Positions 31,623 through 40,805 are shown, counted from the stretch's first letter. The stretch is 64,000 bases of DNA from Rhizobiaceae bacterium (GCA_028279875.1 JANQMU010000011.1:1-64000), one strand, 5' to 3'. A program made the numbers and translations. The notes: generated by a model not told the origin, from the sequence alone.

Positions 31623-32507
31623 TTATTCTCTGCTTCCGGTTGCGGCCACGGATGCGCTGTAAAACTGCTGAAGAACAGTCAGCACGACCATCGGAATCAC
31701 CGAAACGAATACCGTCCCGGCAAAGATCAGCCCCCAGGACGTATCCCACGCATCTGAAAACTGAGCGATGTGCACGGCTGCGACTTTGTACTGGGGTTCG
31801 GGTGCGATCAGGAGCGGCCAGAGATAGGCCTGCCATTGGAAAACGAAAATCAACAACGCGGCGCTGACAAGGGCAGGGACCGACAGCGGAATGTAGATCC
31901 GAAACAGAACACCAAAATATCCCATACCGTCAATGAGCGCTGCTTCGCGCAGTTCGCGCGGTATGCCGAGGAAGAATTGCCGAAGCAGAAACACGGCCAA
32001 TCCGTTGCCGATACCCGGCAAGATCAGGCCGGTATAGGTGTTTTGCAGCTTGAGTCCCGTAAAGACGCTGTAGAGCGGAACGGCGATCGCATCAAACGGG
32101 ATGAGGAAACTCACCACCATGATGACGAAGACCAGATTCCGGAACGGGAAGGTCACGACAACCAGGATAAACGCGGCGCCGGCTGAAAGCACGAGACCGA
32201 TCACCACGGTGACCGCGGTTATGTAGACCGAGTTCAAAATGGAGCGCCTGAATCCGCCCTGCCACAGCTCGCGAATGGAATCGAATGACAGCTCGGTGGG
32301 GAAGATCGTCCTCCAGCCGATGTCTGAAACATATCTGAAGATTTCGTCTTCCGGCCGGAGCGCACTGATAACCATCCACCAGATCGGCAGAAAGAAGAGC
32401 AGCACGCACAGAACGATGAATGCATAACGTGCGGCGCCCCGCGCCGCGGAGCGAAGTTTCCCGGTAATGATCGGCGGCGCGGACAAGGCGCTGTTCGTTC
32501 TAGCCAT
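31623..32507 (-). CDS. CUT1-type ABC permease, MalG/UgpE-like (294 aa)
   Basis: Inner-membrane permease with six predicted hydrophobic segments, the first near residues 27-48 (FIVLCVLLFFLPIWWMVISA). The EAA coupling loop is clear at ELREAALIDGMGYFG. It overlaps the companion permease by 8 bp, as expected for co-translated heterodimer partners. The nucleoside hydrolase gene follows 18 bases after its stop. Confidence 0.92.
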   Translation of the reverse strand: MARTNSALSAPPIITGKLRSAARGAARYAFIVLCVLLFFLPIWWMVISALRPEDEIFRYVSDIGWRTIFPTELSFDSIRELWQGGFRRSILNSVYITAVTVVIGLVLSAGAAFILVVVTFPFRNLVFVIMVVSFLIPFDAIAVPLYSVFTGLKLQNTYTGLILPGIGNGLAVFLLRQFFLGIPRELREAALIDGMGYFGVLFRIYIPLSVPALVSAALLIFVFQWQAYLWPLLIAPEPQYKVAAVHIAQFSDAWDTSWGLIFAGTVFVSVIPMVVLTVLQQFYSASVAATGSRE

Positions 32508-33354
32508 CGCCCTTATCCGACATCAGCCAGAACTGTATTCCGACAATCACCAGCACACTTGTCACGAGGACGACCGTCATGGCGGCGGCGCTGCTGGGGT
32601 CGCCGGTTATAAACTGGCGGGTATAGACTTCGTTCATGATCAGGTTCGTGGAACCGGCCGGTCCACCCTTCGTCAGGATCTGCACGGGCGCAAAGACCAG
32701 AAAATTCGCAACCGTGTCAGCGACCAGCACGAAAGTCAGCGGCCGGCGCAATTGCGGCAGAGTGACATACCAGAAACGCTGGAAAACATTGGCGCCGTCA
32801 ATCCTGACGGCCTCGTAGAGCGATTTGGGAATGTCCTGCAGGCCGGCCAGGAGAAACGTCATCCAGTATCCGACGCCGATCCAGCTTACGATGATGATGA
32901 TCGAGAACAGGGCCTGATCGGACGATGTCAGAAACCTGAAGCCCTCAAGGCCCATGGCCTCCAGAGTTGCATTCAAAATGCCGTCGGGCCGCATGGCAAT
33001 GCCCCAGACGACGGAGGAAACACTCGGCGGGATGGCGATCGGCAGGAGCAGGACTGCGCGCCAGAAACCGATCAGCGGAACCGCTACATTCATCAGCAGC
33101 GCCAGGCCCAACGCGATGGCAATCTGCAACGGATTGACGATGATCGAATAGATCAGGGTCACTTTCAGCGAATCGAGGAAGACCGGATCCGTGAAGATGT
33201 AGGTATAGTTTTCAAGGCTGTATGTCGTTTCGCCCGGCGCAATCAGAGATGCGTTGACGGCCCAGGCTGCTGGCCAGATGCGCAACAAAAGAACCGCAAC
33301 CACTGCGGGCCCAAGCAAGACAAAAATCGAGACATACTTATCGAACTTGGCCAT
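32500..33354 (-). CDS. CUT1-type ABC permease, MalF/UgpA-like (284 aa)
   Basis: Inner-membrane permease of the same importer. The EAA loop is SLYEAVRIDGANVFQRFW, and about six transmembrane stretches are visible (for example VSIFVLLGPAVVAVLLLRIW near the N-terminus). No strong Shine-Dalgarno precedes its ATG. A stem-loop in the gap to the binding-protein gene (33393-33424) may set its lower expression. Confidence 0.92.
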   Translation of the reverse strand: MAKFDKYVSIFVLLGPAVVAVLLLRIWPAAWAVNASLIAPGETTYSLENYTYIFTDPVFLDSLKVTLIYSIIVNPLQIAIALGLALLMNVAVPLIGFWRAVLLLPIAIPPSVSSVVWGIAMRPDGILNATLEAMGLEGFRFLTSSDQALFSIIIIVSWIGVGYWMTFLLAGLQDIPKSLYEAVRIDGANVFQRFWYVTLPQLRRPLTFVLVADTVANFLVFAPVQILTKGGPAGSTNLIMNEVYTRQFITGDPSSAAAMTVVLVTSVLVIVGIQFWLMSDKGDG

Positions 33355-33392
33355 ATGTTCATATTGTTATTCATTCAGCGTCAACAGGCACG

Positions 33393-33424
33393 GGAAGGGC
33401 AGTGAAACAGTCCACCGCCCTTCC
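33393..33424 (-). promoter_or_regulatory. Intercistronic stem-loop between binding protein and permease
   Basis: Arms GGAAGGGC and GCCCTTCC are perfectly complementary (8 bp); inside the loop GTG and CAC can add three more pairs. It lies 16 bases after the binding-protein stop and before the permease start. Such hairpins, as downstream of malE, protect upstream mRNA and reduce downstream expression. There is no U-run, so it is not a full terminator. Confidence 0.55.
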
Positions 33425-33440
33425 GGAGAAAAGTAGCAAT

Positions 33441-34721
33441 CTATTTCAGGCGGCGAAAGGACGACTTGAGCTGATTTTCAGCTGATGTCAGCGTTTCCCT
33501 TGCGTCGTTTCCGTTGCGGATATCGCTGAATGCCTTGTTCATGACGGTCTCGAACACAACATACCCGACGGACCGCGGGCGCACATGGGCCGTATTGGCC
33601 AGTTCATGTCCGGTGATGTCCATCAGCGCTTGGTAGACATCCTCCGATCCTTCCGGCGCGCCGTCGATGAACTTGGCCACAAAGGTTTCGAAACCACCCG
33701 GGTTTACGGGCGGCGCAGGAAAATTCACGACCGTCAGGGCCGAGCCTTCGGGAGTCAGCGCTGCGAACTGCAGGAACTTGTGTGCGAGTTCGGCATCGTC
33801 GCTGTTCGGGTTTACCGCCCATGACCAGGCGCCGGTCGGCGTGGCGGGCTCGCCACCTTCGAAATACGGCATCGGGGCGACACCGAAATCCGTCAAGCCG
33901 GAACTTGCCCAGCGGGGAATGGCCCATGACCCGCCGACGAGAAAGGCAAACTCGCCCGCACCGAACATCGTATCGGTTTCAGCCGGCGTGACCCCGCGTG
34001 GCGACAGGCCGCTTTCAAACAGATCTCCATACCACTCGGCCGTCTTGATCCAGGCGTCCGACGCAATTGTCGGCGTCAGCATATCGTCACCCGTCAGACC
34101 CGGGCCGGCACCTGAGGATTCAAACAGCGGCTGCAGTTGATAGTAGCGGTCAATCTGCTGGAACATCAGCCCCCATTTTGCGCCGCCGGCACTTTGTACC
34201 TTTTTTGCAAGCTCGATGAGCTCCGCCCAGGTCATTCGTTCGTTGGGATCGGAACTCGGCGGCTCTACGCCCGCCGCCTCCAGAGCGGCCCGGTTGTAGA
34301 ACAACATGTTTGTTGAAGACCACAAGGGATAGGAATGGAGCTTCCCCTCGTAAGAGACCGATTCGATCTCCGTGGCGTTGGGAATGGTCTTCTTGATAGT
34401 TTCTGCCAATGCTTCGTCCAGCGGCTTGATCTGTCCGCTCTTGGCCATGAACGGAACGCGCGGCGTGTCGGCTGCGATGATATCGATTTTGGTATCGCCG
34501 CCACCGATGCGCGCTTCAATTGCCGCCGCAAGGTCAGCGAAGGGAACCCTCTCCATCTGAACCTTTACACCGGGGTTCTCTGCTTCGAATGCAGCGATAA
34601 CCGGCCCGACCACTGCGGGCCCGTGTTCGGCAAGAAATGTCAGAACTTTGTCCTCCGCAAAAGCGGCGCCGGGCATGAGGCTCATCGCCAACATACCGGC
34701 CAAGTAGGGTTTATTGTACAC
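33441..34721 (-). CDS. Extracellular solute-binding protein, family 1 (426 aa)
   Basis: Periplasmic receptor of the CUT1 importer. The start is taken as GTG at 34721 because GGAGG (34730-34734) lies exactly 8 bases upstream, and the product then begins with a normal signal peptide (YNKPYLAGMLAMSLMPGAAFA, cleavage before EDK). The upstream TTG reading would add 14 residues that spoil the signal peptide. The mature part has the family-1 pattern (VIAAFEAENPGVKVQMERV, and an SSTNMLFYNRAALEAAGVEP segment). Ligand cannot be read from sequence; linkage to a nucleoside hydrolase and to mtnK/mtnA/lsrF genes points to a (modified) nucleoside or pentoside. A candidate SorC operator lies ~100 bases upstream. 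Confidence 0.9.
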   Translation of the reverse strand: MYNKPYLAGMLAMSLMPGAAFAEDKVLTFLAEHGPAVVGPVIAAFEAENPGVKVQMERVPFADLAAAIEARIGGGDTKIDIIAADTPRVPFMAKSGQIKPLDEALAETIKKTIPNATEIESVSYEGKLHSYPLWSSTNMLFYNRAALEAAGVEPPSSDPNERMTWAELIELAKKVQSAGGAKWGLMFQQIDRYYQLQPLFESSGAGPGLTGDDMLTPTIASDAWIKTAEWYGDLFESGLSPRGVTPAETDTMFGAGEFAFLVGGSWAIPRWASSGLTDFGVAPMPYFEGGEPATPTGAWSWAVNPNSDDAELAHKFLQFAALTPEGSALTVVNFPAPPVNPGGFETFVAKFIDGAPEGSEDVYQALMDITGHELANTAHVRPRSVGYVVFETVMNKAFSDIRNGNDARETLTSAENQLKSSFRRLK

Positions 34722-34817
34722 GTTGAAGTCCTCCACCATAACGAGAAAAGATGCGCTCACCAATCAATGGCGCACCTGAAACTGCCAATTCTCCTAGCAG
34801 CTCATATCAATGCATTG

Positions 34818-34832
34818 TTGAACAAATGTCAA
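34818..34832. promoter_or_regulatory. Candidate SorC operator upstream of binding-protein gene
   Basis: TTGAACAAATGTCAA (its - strand reading is TTGACATTTGTTCAA) lies between the SorC gene and the importer operon. Close copies occur at 35944-35957 (TGATATTTGTTCAG), 42162-42175 (TGACATTAGTTCAA) and 59087-59095 (TGACATTTG). It resembles the TTGAA/TTCAA-type operator I recall for Bacillus DeoR, a SorC-family member. Confidence 0.5.
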
Positions 34833-34860
34833 TACAAATGAGAATAGTATAATTTTATGG

Positions 34861-35823
34861 TCACGACTGTTTGAGAAGCAGTTCGGCAGTGGCCGAACAG
34901 GTCAACAGATGGCTTGCAAAGCCACCCTTGATCGCTGCTTTGATTGCAGGCACGCGAGCCTTACCAACAGAGACCAGAATTCCGGTTTCCTTGCCGCGCA
35001 TGTCCTCAAGATCGACACACATCATCCGGTCCCCGAAATCCGTTTTTAGCGGGTCGCCATTCACATCGATGAACTGGCCACAAATCACCGCGGCTGCACC
35101 CTTGTCCGTAAGATCGTTCAACTGATCTTCCGAGACCACGCCGACCTGCGCGACATGGCTGTCCGGCGCGCAAACGCCGGCAGCCAGGAGTGTCTTGTTG
35201 CAGTTCCTGGCGACCTGAAACTGAGAGGCGATGTGAGGTTCCTGCCGCAACTCCTGAGCCAGTGAAGAACTGCTCAGGATTGCCGGCACATGCAGGTTGA
35301 CGCATTTGGAGGATAGGCGCTGCGCGATATTCGATGAACAGGTTTCAGCGGAAAACCCCAGCGGTGTAGCGAGCGATCCGACCAATTGGACCACCGTAAT
35401 GTCGCCGACAAAGCCTTCCTTCACATTGATCGAGACCTCATAAATTGTCTCGCCCCATGACACCCCCAAAACGTCCCCGGAGACAAGCATTCCCGGCAAC
35501 CATTCTCCGGCGACTCGCGCCACGCGCTGCAGCGCGTCATTGTCCGTCATGCTCTCGTGTCGCGGGACCACAAATGCATCGGCAAGGCCGAACTTTTCGC
35601 GCAATCGCTGCGCCACCGACACCTCATGGAAGGCGGTGGGATTGAGGGAGACCTGTACAAGGCCCTTTTCCCGCGCTTCAGCCAGATAGTTGACCACGGT
35701 TCCCCGCGACAGCCCGAGCTCCTTGGCGATTTCGTTCTGATTTTGCCCATCGTGGTAATACCGCCAGGCGGTTTCCAGAACCATGGTCGCCTGGCTTGGA
35801 CGATGAGTGCGACTGTTCTTCAT
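34861..35823 (-). CDS. SorC/DeoR-family sugar-responsive transcriptional regulator (320 aa)
   Basis: An N-terminal helix-turn-helix (NEIAKELGLSRGTVVNYLAE, ~30-50) is followed by the SorC/LsrR-type sugar-phosphate-binding domain (GVSWGETIYEVS, ETCSSNIAQRLSSKCVNLHVPA). Family members (SorC, LsrR, CggR, Bacillus DeoR) respond to phosphorylated sugars, so the inducer here is plausibly a pentose-1-phosphate-type intermediate made by MtnK/MtnA. It lies between the enzyme genes and the importer genes, each with its own AT-rich upstream region. The second SorC protein in this window (50076-51056) is clearly paralogous. Confidence 0.9.
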   Translation of the reverse strand: MKNSRTHRPSQATMVLETAWRYYHDGQNQNEIAKELGLSRGTVVNYLAEAREKGLVQVSLNPTAFHEVSVAQRLREKFGLADAFVVPRHESMTDNDALQRVARVAGEWLPGMLVSGDVLGVSWGETIYEVSINVKEGFVGDITVVQLVGSLATPLGFSAETCSSNIAQRLSSKCVNLHVPAILSSSSLAQELRQEPHIASQFQVARNCNKTLLAAGVCAPDSHVAQVGVVSEDQLNDLTDKGAAAVICGQFIDVNGDPLKTDFGDRMMCVDLEDMRGKETGILVSVGKARVPAIKAAIKGGFASHLLTCSATAELLLKQS

Positions 35824-35935
35824 TGAAGTTCCCGCATCTTGATTCCCGAACGGGCTCTAAGCAATGGAGCCGATTGCCAAGGGTATTTCCTGAGCAGAGG
35901 CATTTTGGCATTGCAAACCAATTTTTTCAAAATTC

Positions 35936-35957
35936 AATATCCATGATATTTGTTCAG
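35936..35957. promoter_or_regulatory. Inverted repeat and SorC-like half site upstream of SorC gene
   Basis: AATATC-CAT-GATATT (35936-35950) is a perfect inverted repeat with 6-bp arms. It overlaps TGATATTTGTTCAG (35944-35957), a relative of the candidate SorC operator. The position, 113-134 bases before the SorC start, fits autoregulation. Confidence 0.45.
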
Positions 35958-35985
35958 CCAGCGCCTGTTGCTATCAGGCCCGCTC

Positions 35986-36876
35986 CTACGCCGCTCTGCT
36001 TTGTGCTTTCAGATCATTGTAGAATTCATAGGCCCGTTGCGGCTTCTCAAGCTCATGCACGACGCGTGACACGGCCTGTATCATTGCCACCGGATCATCG
36101 GCCTGAAAGATGTTCCGGCCCATATCGACACCCGCAGCACCCTGATCGACCGCCCGATATGCCATGTCCAGCGCATCCTGCTCCGGCAGTTTTTTGCCAC
36201 CTGCAATCACGATCGGCACCGGGCAGCCGGCGCATATGCTTTCAAAGCCCTCTTCGACAAAGTAGCTTTTGACGTAGTGCGATCCGATTTCCGCCGCGAT
36301 CCGCGTTGCAAGGCCAAAATACCGGGCATTGCGGGCCATCTCCTTGCCGACCCCCGTCACGGCGAGGGTGGGGATACCGAAGCGCAGGCCTTCGTTGATG
36401 AGCTTCGAGATATTCATAATCGACTGATGTTCAAATTCGGCGCCGATATAGATCTGCGCGGCAAGCGCGCATGCATCAAGACGAACCGCGTCTTCCATGG
36501 CGACGGAAACCGCCTCGTTTGACATTTCGGTGAGCACCGAGGCCCCGGCCGTGGCGCGCAATGCGACGGGCACATTCAACGTCGGCGGTATGAGCGACCG
36601 CAATACGCCGCGTGTGCACATCAGCACGTCGGCATATTGCGCCAACGGCACAATCGTAAGGTCAATACGCTCGAGCCCGCTGGTCGGCCCCTGCATATAG
36701 CCGTGGTCGAAGGCCAGCATGACCGTGCGTCCGGTATCGGGGTTGAACAGGCGGCTGAGGCGCCTCTTGATGCCCCAGTCGCCATTCGCATTGCCCTTGA
36801 CGATAAATCCGCCCTTGTCTTGCGGGCGGTCGAGGCCAAAATCCTTGCCGTCCCTGAGGTCTTCCATGTCAGCCAT
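35986..36876 (-). CDS. lsrF: LsrF-type 3-hydroxy-5-phosphonooxypentane-2,4-dione thiolase (296 aa)
   Basis: Very close in pattern to Escherichia coli LsrF, which uses CoA to cleave 3-hydroxy-5-phosphonooxypentane-2,4-dione into DHAP and acetyl-CoA at the end of AI-2 degradation. Shared stretches include [56 protein letters not shown] and [10 protein letters not shown]. The VKSYF segment carries the Lys at the barrel position that forms the Schiff base in related class I aldolases. The start at 36876 has AAGGA 6 bases upstream and gives [14 protein letters not shown], matching the family N-terminus; the longer frame adds 18 poor residues. No lsrK, lsrG or lsrB lies nearby; instead it ends an mtnK-mtnA operon, which suggests a different source of its substrate. 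Confidence 0.92.
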   Translation of the reverse strand: MADMEDLRDGKDFGLDRPQDKGGFIVKGNANGDWGIKRRLSRLFNPDTGRTVMLAFDHGYMQGPTSGLERIDLTIVPLAQYADVLMCTRGVLRSLIPPTLNVPVALRATAGASVLTEMSNEAVSVAMEDAVRLDACALAAQIYIGAEFEHQSIMNISKLINEGLRFGIPTLAVTGVGKEMARNARYFGLATRIAAEIGSHYVKSYFVEEGFESICAGCPVPIVIAGGKKLPEQDALDMAYRAVDQGAAGVDMGRNIFQADDPVAMIQAVSRVVHELEKPQRAYEFYNDLKAQSRAA

Positions 36877-36933
36877 CGAGTTTCCTTTCGGTCTTGTTCC
36901 AGGAGCTCGCTCCGGCGAGCCCGTGGTCAATGT

Positions 36934-37632
36934 TCATGATTGCGCGACTGTCCGATCCATGGCCCGGAAAGTTGCTTCCGGCACGTCAGCCTTGAATACG
37001 GCGCTGCCGGCGACGACGATGTCCGGCCTTGCTGCCGCGATTTCCGCAATGTTTTGCGTTGTCACGCCGCCATCAAAGGCAATGACCGGTCCGCTGGGGG
37101 CTGAACTGGTCCGCAGTTTATTGACGCGCCGGCAAGCACGGCTGATATCGGCCGGCTCCTTCGAGCGCGGGTCCAACGCTGCGACCAGAACAAGATCCGG
37201 TTGAAGCTCGAACAGCGCTGCCGCATCCGCCACGGAGGTATCCGGCAAAAGGCACAGGCCGGCCATGATCGGTCTGGCCAATGACGCTTCTGAAGACCGT
37301 ATGGCCCTGAGCGCAGCGGCGGGATCATCCGCCTCGGCGTGAACCGTGATGATATCGGCACCCGCATCCGCGAACGCTCCAACATGATCCGATGGGTTCT
37401 GCATCATCAAATGCACATCGCGCAGCATATCGGTCTCGATGGCGGCCACCACGTCCGGACCACCGCAATACGCCGGCAAAAATACGCCATCCATGATGTC
37501 GAAATGCAGAATCTCACACCCCCAGTCAGCGGCCGTGGCCGCGGTCCGGCAGACGTCCGCACCCCCGGCAAACAGACCGAGGCTGAGGCCGTGGCACCGT
37601 CGGCGCAGCGCATCTCGATTCGAACCGCTCAT
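36934..37632 (-). CDS. Ribulose-phosphate 3-epimerase family protein (232 aa)
   Basis: TIM-barrel epimerase of the RPE family, which interconverts ribulose-5-phosphate and xylulose-5-phosphate. Visible family features are LHFDIMDGVFLP (metal-binding Asp), DVHLMMQNP (metal His), IITVHAEA and VIAFDGGVT (catalytic Asp), then IVVAGSAVF (phosphate site). The start is placed at ATG 37632 with GGAG 8 bases upstream; the track GTG is one codon earlier. Salmonella lsr operons also pair LsrF with an RPE homologue (LsrE), so the association is not accidental. Its substrate here may be a 1-phosphorylated pentulose rather than ribulose-5-phosphate. Confidence 0.88.
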   Translation of the reverse strand: MSGSNRDALRRRCHGLSLGLFAGGADVCRTAATAADWGCEILHFDIMDGVFLPAYCGGPDVVAAIETDMLRDVHLMMQNPSDHVGAFADAGADIITVHAEADDPAAALRAIRSSEASLARPIMAGLCLLPDTSVADAAALFELQPDLVLVAALDPRSKEPADISRACRRVNKLRTSSAPSGPVIAFDGGVTTQNIAEIAAARPDIVVAGSAVFKADVPEATFRAMDRTVAQS

Positions 37633-37664
37633 CACTCCCGCTCCGTCCCCGGCTATTCCAACCG

Positions 37665-39701
37665 CTATCTCAACTCGGCGGCGGTATTTCCGCCATCGAC
37701 CGTCATCACGTGGCCGGTAGTTCGCTCACTGAGGGCCAATGACACGAACGCACTTGCCACGTGGCTGGCCTCAACTTCTCGGTTCAGCAGGTTTCCGCCC
37801 ATATATTCCTGCTCGCTCACACCGCGTGACGCCGCCCGTTCCTTGATAAAATCATCTGTCAGCAAACCGGAACGGATGCGGTCGGCGTTGATGCCGTTGA
37901 CCCTGATACCCGCCCCTCCCAGTTCCAAAGTCAGTTGCCGCATGAGAAACAGCGTGGCGGCCTTTGGAATGCCATAAGCACCCAATTTGGGTCCGGGATT
38001 GATGGCCTGTTTGGAGATATTGAAGAGAATCTGCCCGGATCGCCCCTGGCGCTTCATCAGCGATGCGGCAGCGATTGCGAAATTCTTGTGCGCAAAGAAA
38101 TTGAGTTCAAAAGCCCTTCGAAAGTCAACATCCTGCATTTCGAGCAGCGTTCCGCTAGTCGCGGAGCCCGCGTTGGAAACCAGGATGTCGATGCCACCAA
38201 ATGCCTGAACCGCGTGAGCCATCGCTTCACTCCCGGCGTCCGGCTGCGTCACGTCGCAGACGAGCATGGAATGCCCGCTGCCCAGCTCCGCCAAGGCGTC
38301 CTTCAGTCCGGCTTCGCTCAGATCGACAAGGATGCAGCTCGCGCCCTGGTCCGAGAGCGCCTTGGCGGTTGCAAGTCCGATGGCACCGGCACCGCCCGTT
38401 ACCATGGCGACTTTGCCCTGCAATGCCGGCATCTTGCGGTTTCCGAGTTTTGCCTGTTCCAGGGACCAGTACTCGCCTGCAAATTGCTGGCTCTCCCCGA
38501 TCGGTGCGAAGCCGCCATTGTTCTCTGCGGCAATGCGCACGCGCATATTCTGCTCGGCCAGATCTGCCGCGATTTTCGCGGCGCCGGCATCCGGACCAAT
38601 GCCCACTATTCCGATCTCCTCGATCCAGGCATGCCTTGGCTCGGGCGCCAACTGGGTCTTCGTCTCGCCGGTCCTCGCTGCATTGCGCTCAAAATAGTCC
38701 TGATAAGCGATCCTGAAATCGCGAACCCGTTCGCGAATGGCATCGCGCCCGCGCGACCATATGGATTTTGGCAGGACCAGCGGCCATCCCTTCAAATGCA
38801 GCACGTGGTCCGGGGTTGCAACGCCAAGCTCGGAAAGCCTGATGACATCGTCGCGGTCCCAGATAGCCCTGGCTTGCGCATTGTTTCGAAGATCGAAAAT
38901 CGGCATCGGCGCATCGATGTCGTCCTGCAACTCGGCAATGGCGCCCCTGAGCATTGAAAGCACTGACAGGTCCGCAGCCGGCAAGCGTTCGCCGAGGGAA
39001 GTCGGCGTTTCCATCCCGAAATAGGCTGCAACCGCATTCGCATGATCGATGACCCGGTCATAGCTTTCCCGTGCGCTGTCTCCAAACGTCACGTGACCGT
39101 GATTGAGAAGCAGAAGGCCTTGCGCCTTGCTGTTCTGCTCGAATGCCTCGGCAGCGGACCTCCCCAACGCAAATCCCGAATGCAGATAGGGAACAATGCC
39201 CATCCGGTCTCCGAAAATCTCGCGGCATATGTCGACCGCGTTGCGCAGGTTGGCCAGGATCAGAAACGGCGTCGCATGCGTATGATCAACATATTTGTGC
39301 GGCAGGTAGGCGTGTAAAAGGGTCTCGACGGACGGGTTTGGCGACGTGCTGTCGATCAGGCTGCAGCGCTGCGCATTGACCATGTCCTCGTCGCTGAGCG
39401 CATCGAGCTGGCGCAGGCGCCGGAGGGGCTCAAGTCGCAGCCCCGGAAGACCCTGCGCATCGATCGAGGCGAGATCCCGGCCGGATCCCTTGATGTGGAG
39501 GATATCTTCCGTTTCTCCGAAGATATTCTCGCGTCTCACCTTCACCGACGTGTTGCCGCCGCCATGCATCACAAGATCGGGATCCTGCCCGATCAAACGA
39601 CTGGTATAGACGCGCAGCGCCAGATCCCGGTCCGCGGAACAGTCGCCGGCACGCGCCGACCAGCCATCTGCCGACGCTTCGTCGTAGCGGTTCAATATCA
39701 C
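37665..39701 (-). CDS. Bifunctional class II aldolase / short-chain dehydrogenase (678 aa)
   Basis: The N-terminal ~400 residues are a zinc class II aldolase of the fuculose/rhamnulose-1-phosphate type. The phosphate-site motif is HGGGNTSVK, the metal ligands lie in DHTHATPFL and NHGHVTFG, and an acidic residue sits in PSVETLLHA. The C-terminal ~250 residues are a complete SDR: TGGAGAIG cofactor loop, NAG, Ser in NISKQ and the catalytic pair AYGIPKA. This fusion is known from rhamnose catabolism (rhamnulose-1-phosphate aldolase plus lactaldehyde oxidation). Here it follows mtnA by six bases, so a 5-deoxy- or 5-methylthio-ribulose-1-phosphate is a better substrate guess. The start is GTG at 39701, with GGAG 11 bases upstream. 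Both active sites look intact. Confidence 0.9.
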   Translation of the reverse strand: MILNRYDEASADGWSARAGDCSADRDLALRVYTSRLIGQDPDLVMHGGGNTSVKVRRENIFGETEDILHIKGSGRDLASIDAQGLPGLRLEPLRRLRQLDALSDEDMVNAQRCSLIDSTSPNPSVETLLHAYLPHKYVDHTHATPFLILANLRNAVDICREIFGDRMGIVPYLHSGFALGRSAAEAFEQNSKAQGLLLLNHGHVTFGDSARESYDRVIDHANAVAAYFGMETPTSLGERLPAADLSVLSMLRGAIAELQDDIDAPMPIFDLRNNAQARAIWDRDDVIRLSELGVATPDHVLHLKGWPLVLPKSIWSRGRDAIRERVRDFRIAYQDYFERNAARTGETKTQLAPEPRHAWIEEIGIVGIGPDAGAAKIAADLAEQNMRVRIAAENNGGFAPIGESQQFAGEYWSLEQAKLGNRKMPALQGKVAMVTGGAGAIGLATAKALSDQGASCILVDLSEAGLKDALAELGSGHSMLVCDVTQPDAGSEAMAHAVQAFGGIDILVSNAGSATSGTLLEMQDVDFRRAFELNFFAHKNFAIAAASLMKRQGRSGQILFNISKQAINPGPKLGAYGIPKAATLFLMRQLTLELGGAGIRVNGINADRIRSGLLTDDFIKERAASRGVSEQEYMGGNLLNREVEASHVASAFVSLALSERTTGHVMTVDGGNTAAELR

Positions 39702-39707
39702 GACGGA

Positions 39708-40805
39708 CTATTCTCCGCGGAGCTCTGGAAACAGCGCGGCAAGTCCCTCCGGCGAGGCCTCTGTGATACCGCGCTCCGTGATCAGCCCGGCAATCAGCCG
39801 CCGCGGCGTAACGTCAAATGCCGGATTGCAGGCCTGCGTGTCGTCCGGGGTTACCTGCACCTCGACAATCGAACCTTCGCCATTCTTCCCCCAGATATGG
39901 GTAACTTCGCGCTCCTTGCGCTCTTCGATGGGGATTTCCGCAAGGCCGTCATCCACCGCCCAGTCTATCGTGGACGACGGCAGCGCCACGTAGAACGGTA
40001 TATTGTTGTCCTTGGCTGCAAGCGCCTTGAGATAGGTTCCGATCTTGTTGCACACGTCGCCGCCGGATGTCGTCCGGTCGGTTCCGACAATGACGAAGTC
40101 GACAAGGCCGTTCTGCATCAGGTGCCCACCGGCATTGTCTGCGACATATTGATGGCTGATTCCGTGGCCGGCCAGCTCCCAGCAGGTCAGTGCACCTTGA
40201 TTGCGGGGTCTGGTTTCATCGACCCACACATGGACCGGAATGCCCTCATCATGCGCCTGATAGATCGGGCTGATGGCAGATCCGTAATCCACACCGCCGA
40301 TCCAGCCGGCATTGCAGTGGGTCAAAATCCGTACTGGTTCCCCATCGGCCTTCTTTTCCGCAAAGCGCCTTATGATCTCGAGCCCGTGCACCCCGACGAG
40401 CCTGTTTGTCTCCGAATCCTCGTCCGCCATCTGGTCGGCGAGTTGCAGTGCAGCCGCGGCGCGCTGGTCCGGATCGAGCGGCATCAGTGTATTCTCGCAC
40501 CGGTCGAGGGCCCACCTCAGATTGACACCCGTCGGGCGTGTGGCTTTCAGCAGGGTCGAGCTTTCTTCAACCGAAGTGTCGCTTGGATCGCGCGCCATTT
40601 GTTTCGCCATACCGTAAACGGCGGTTATGCCGATAAGCGGCGCGCCCCTGACGCACATTTCACGAATTGCCGTGCTGAATTCTTCCAGCGTTTCAAGCGT
40701 TGCAATTCGAAAATCATGCGGCAGCCAGCGTTGGTCAATGACCTTCACCTCGTTGGTATTCCGGTCACGCCAAATCGACCGGTACGAAGTCCCGTTCACT
40801 TTCAT
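39708..40805 (-). CDS. mtnA: S-methyl-5-thioribose-1-phosphate isomerase (365 aa)
   Basis: Aldose-ketose isomerase turning 5-methylthioribose-1-phosphate (or 5-deoxyribose-1-phosphate) into the corresponding ribulose-1-phosphate. Family motifs are complete: MCVRGAPLIG, RPTGVNLRWAL, the catalytic Cys in LTHCNAGWI, ETRPRNQGALT and the catalytic Asp in GTDRTTSGGDVCNKIGTY. The start ATG overlaps the mtnK stop (ATGA), which fixes it. In the universal methionine salvage pathway mtnB/C/D should follow; here an aldolase-dehydrogenase follows, as in DHAP-shunt type loci. Confidence 0.95.
   Translation of the reverse strand: MKVNGTSYRSIWRDRNTNEVKVIDQRWLPHDFRIATLETLEEFSTAIREMCVRGAPLIGITAVYGMAKQMARDPSDTSVEESSTLLKATRPTGVNLRWALDRCENTLMPLDPDQRAAAALQLADQMADEDSETNRLVGVHGLEIIRRFAEKKADGEPVRILTHCNAGWIGGVDYGSAISPIYQAHDEGIPVHVWVDETRPRNQGALTCWELAGHGISHQYVADNAGGHLMQNGLVDFVIVGTDRTTSGGDVCNKIGTYLKALAAKDNNIPFYVALPSSTIDWAVDDGLAEIPIEERKEREVTHIWGKNGEGSIVEVQVTPDDTQACNPAFDVTPRRLIAGLITERGITEASPEGLAALFPELRGE

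Noticed and set aside
35986-36876. A standard AI-2 (lsr) uptake operon
   Set aside because: Only lsrF and an RPE homologue are present; lsrK, lsrG and the LsrABCD transporter are missing and mtnK/mtnA take their place.
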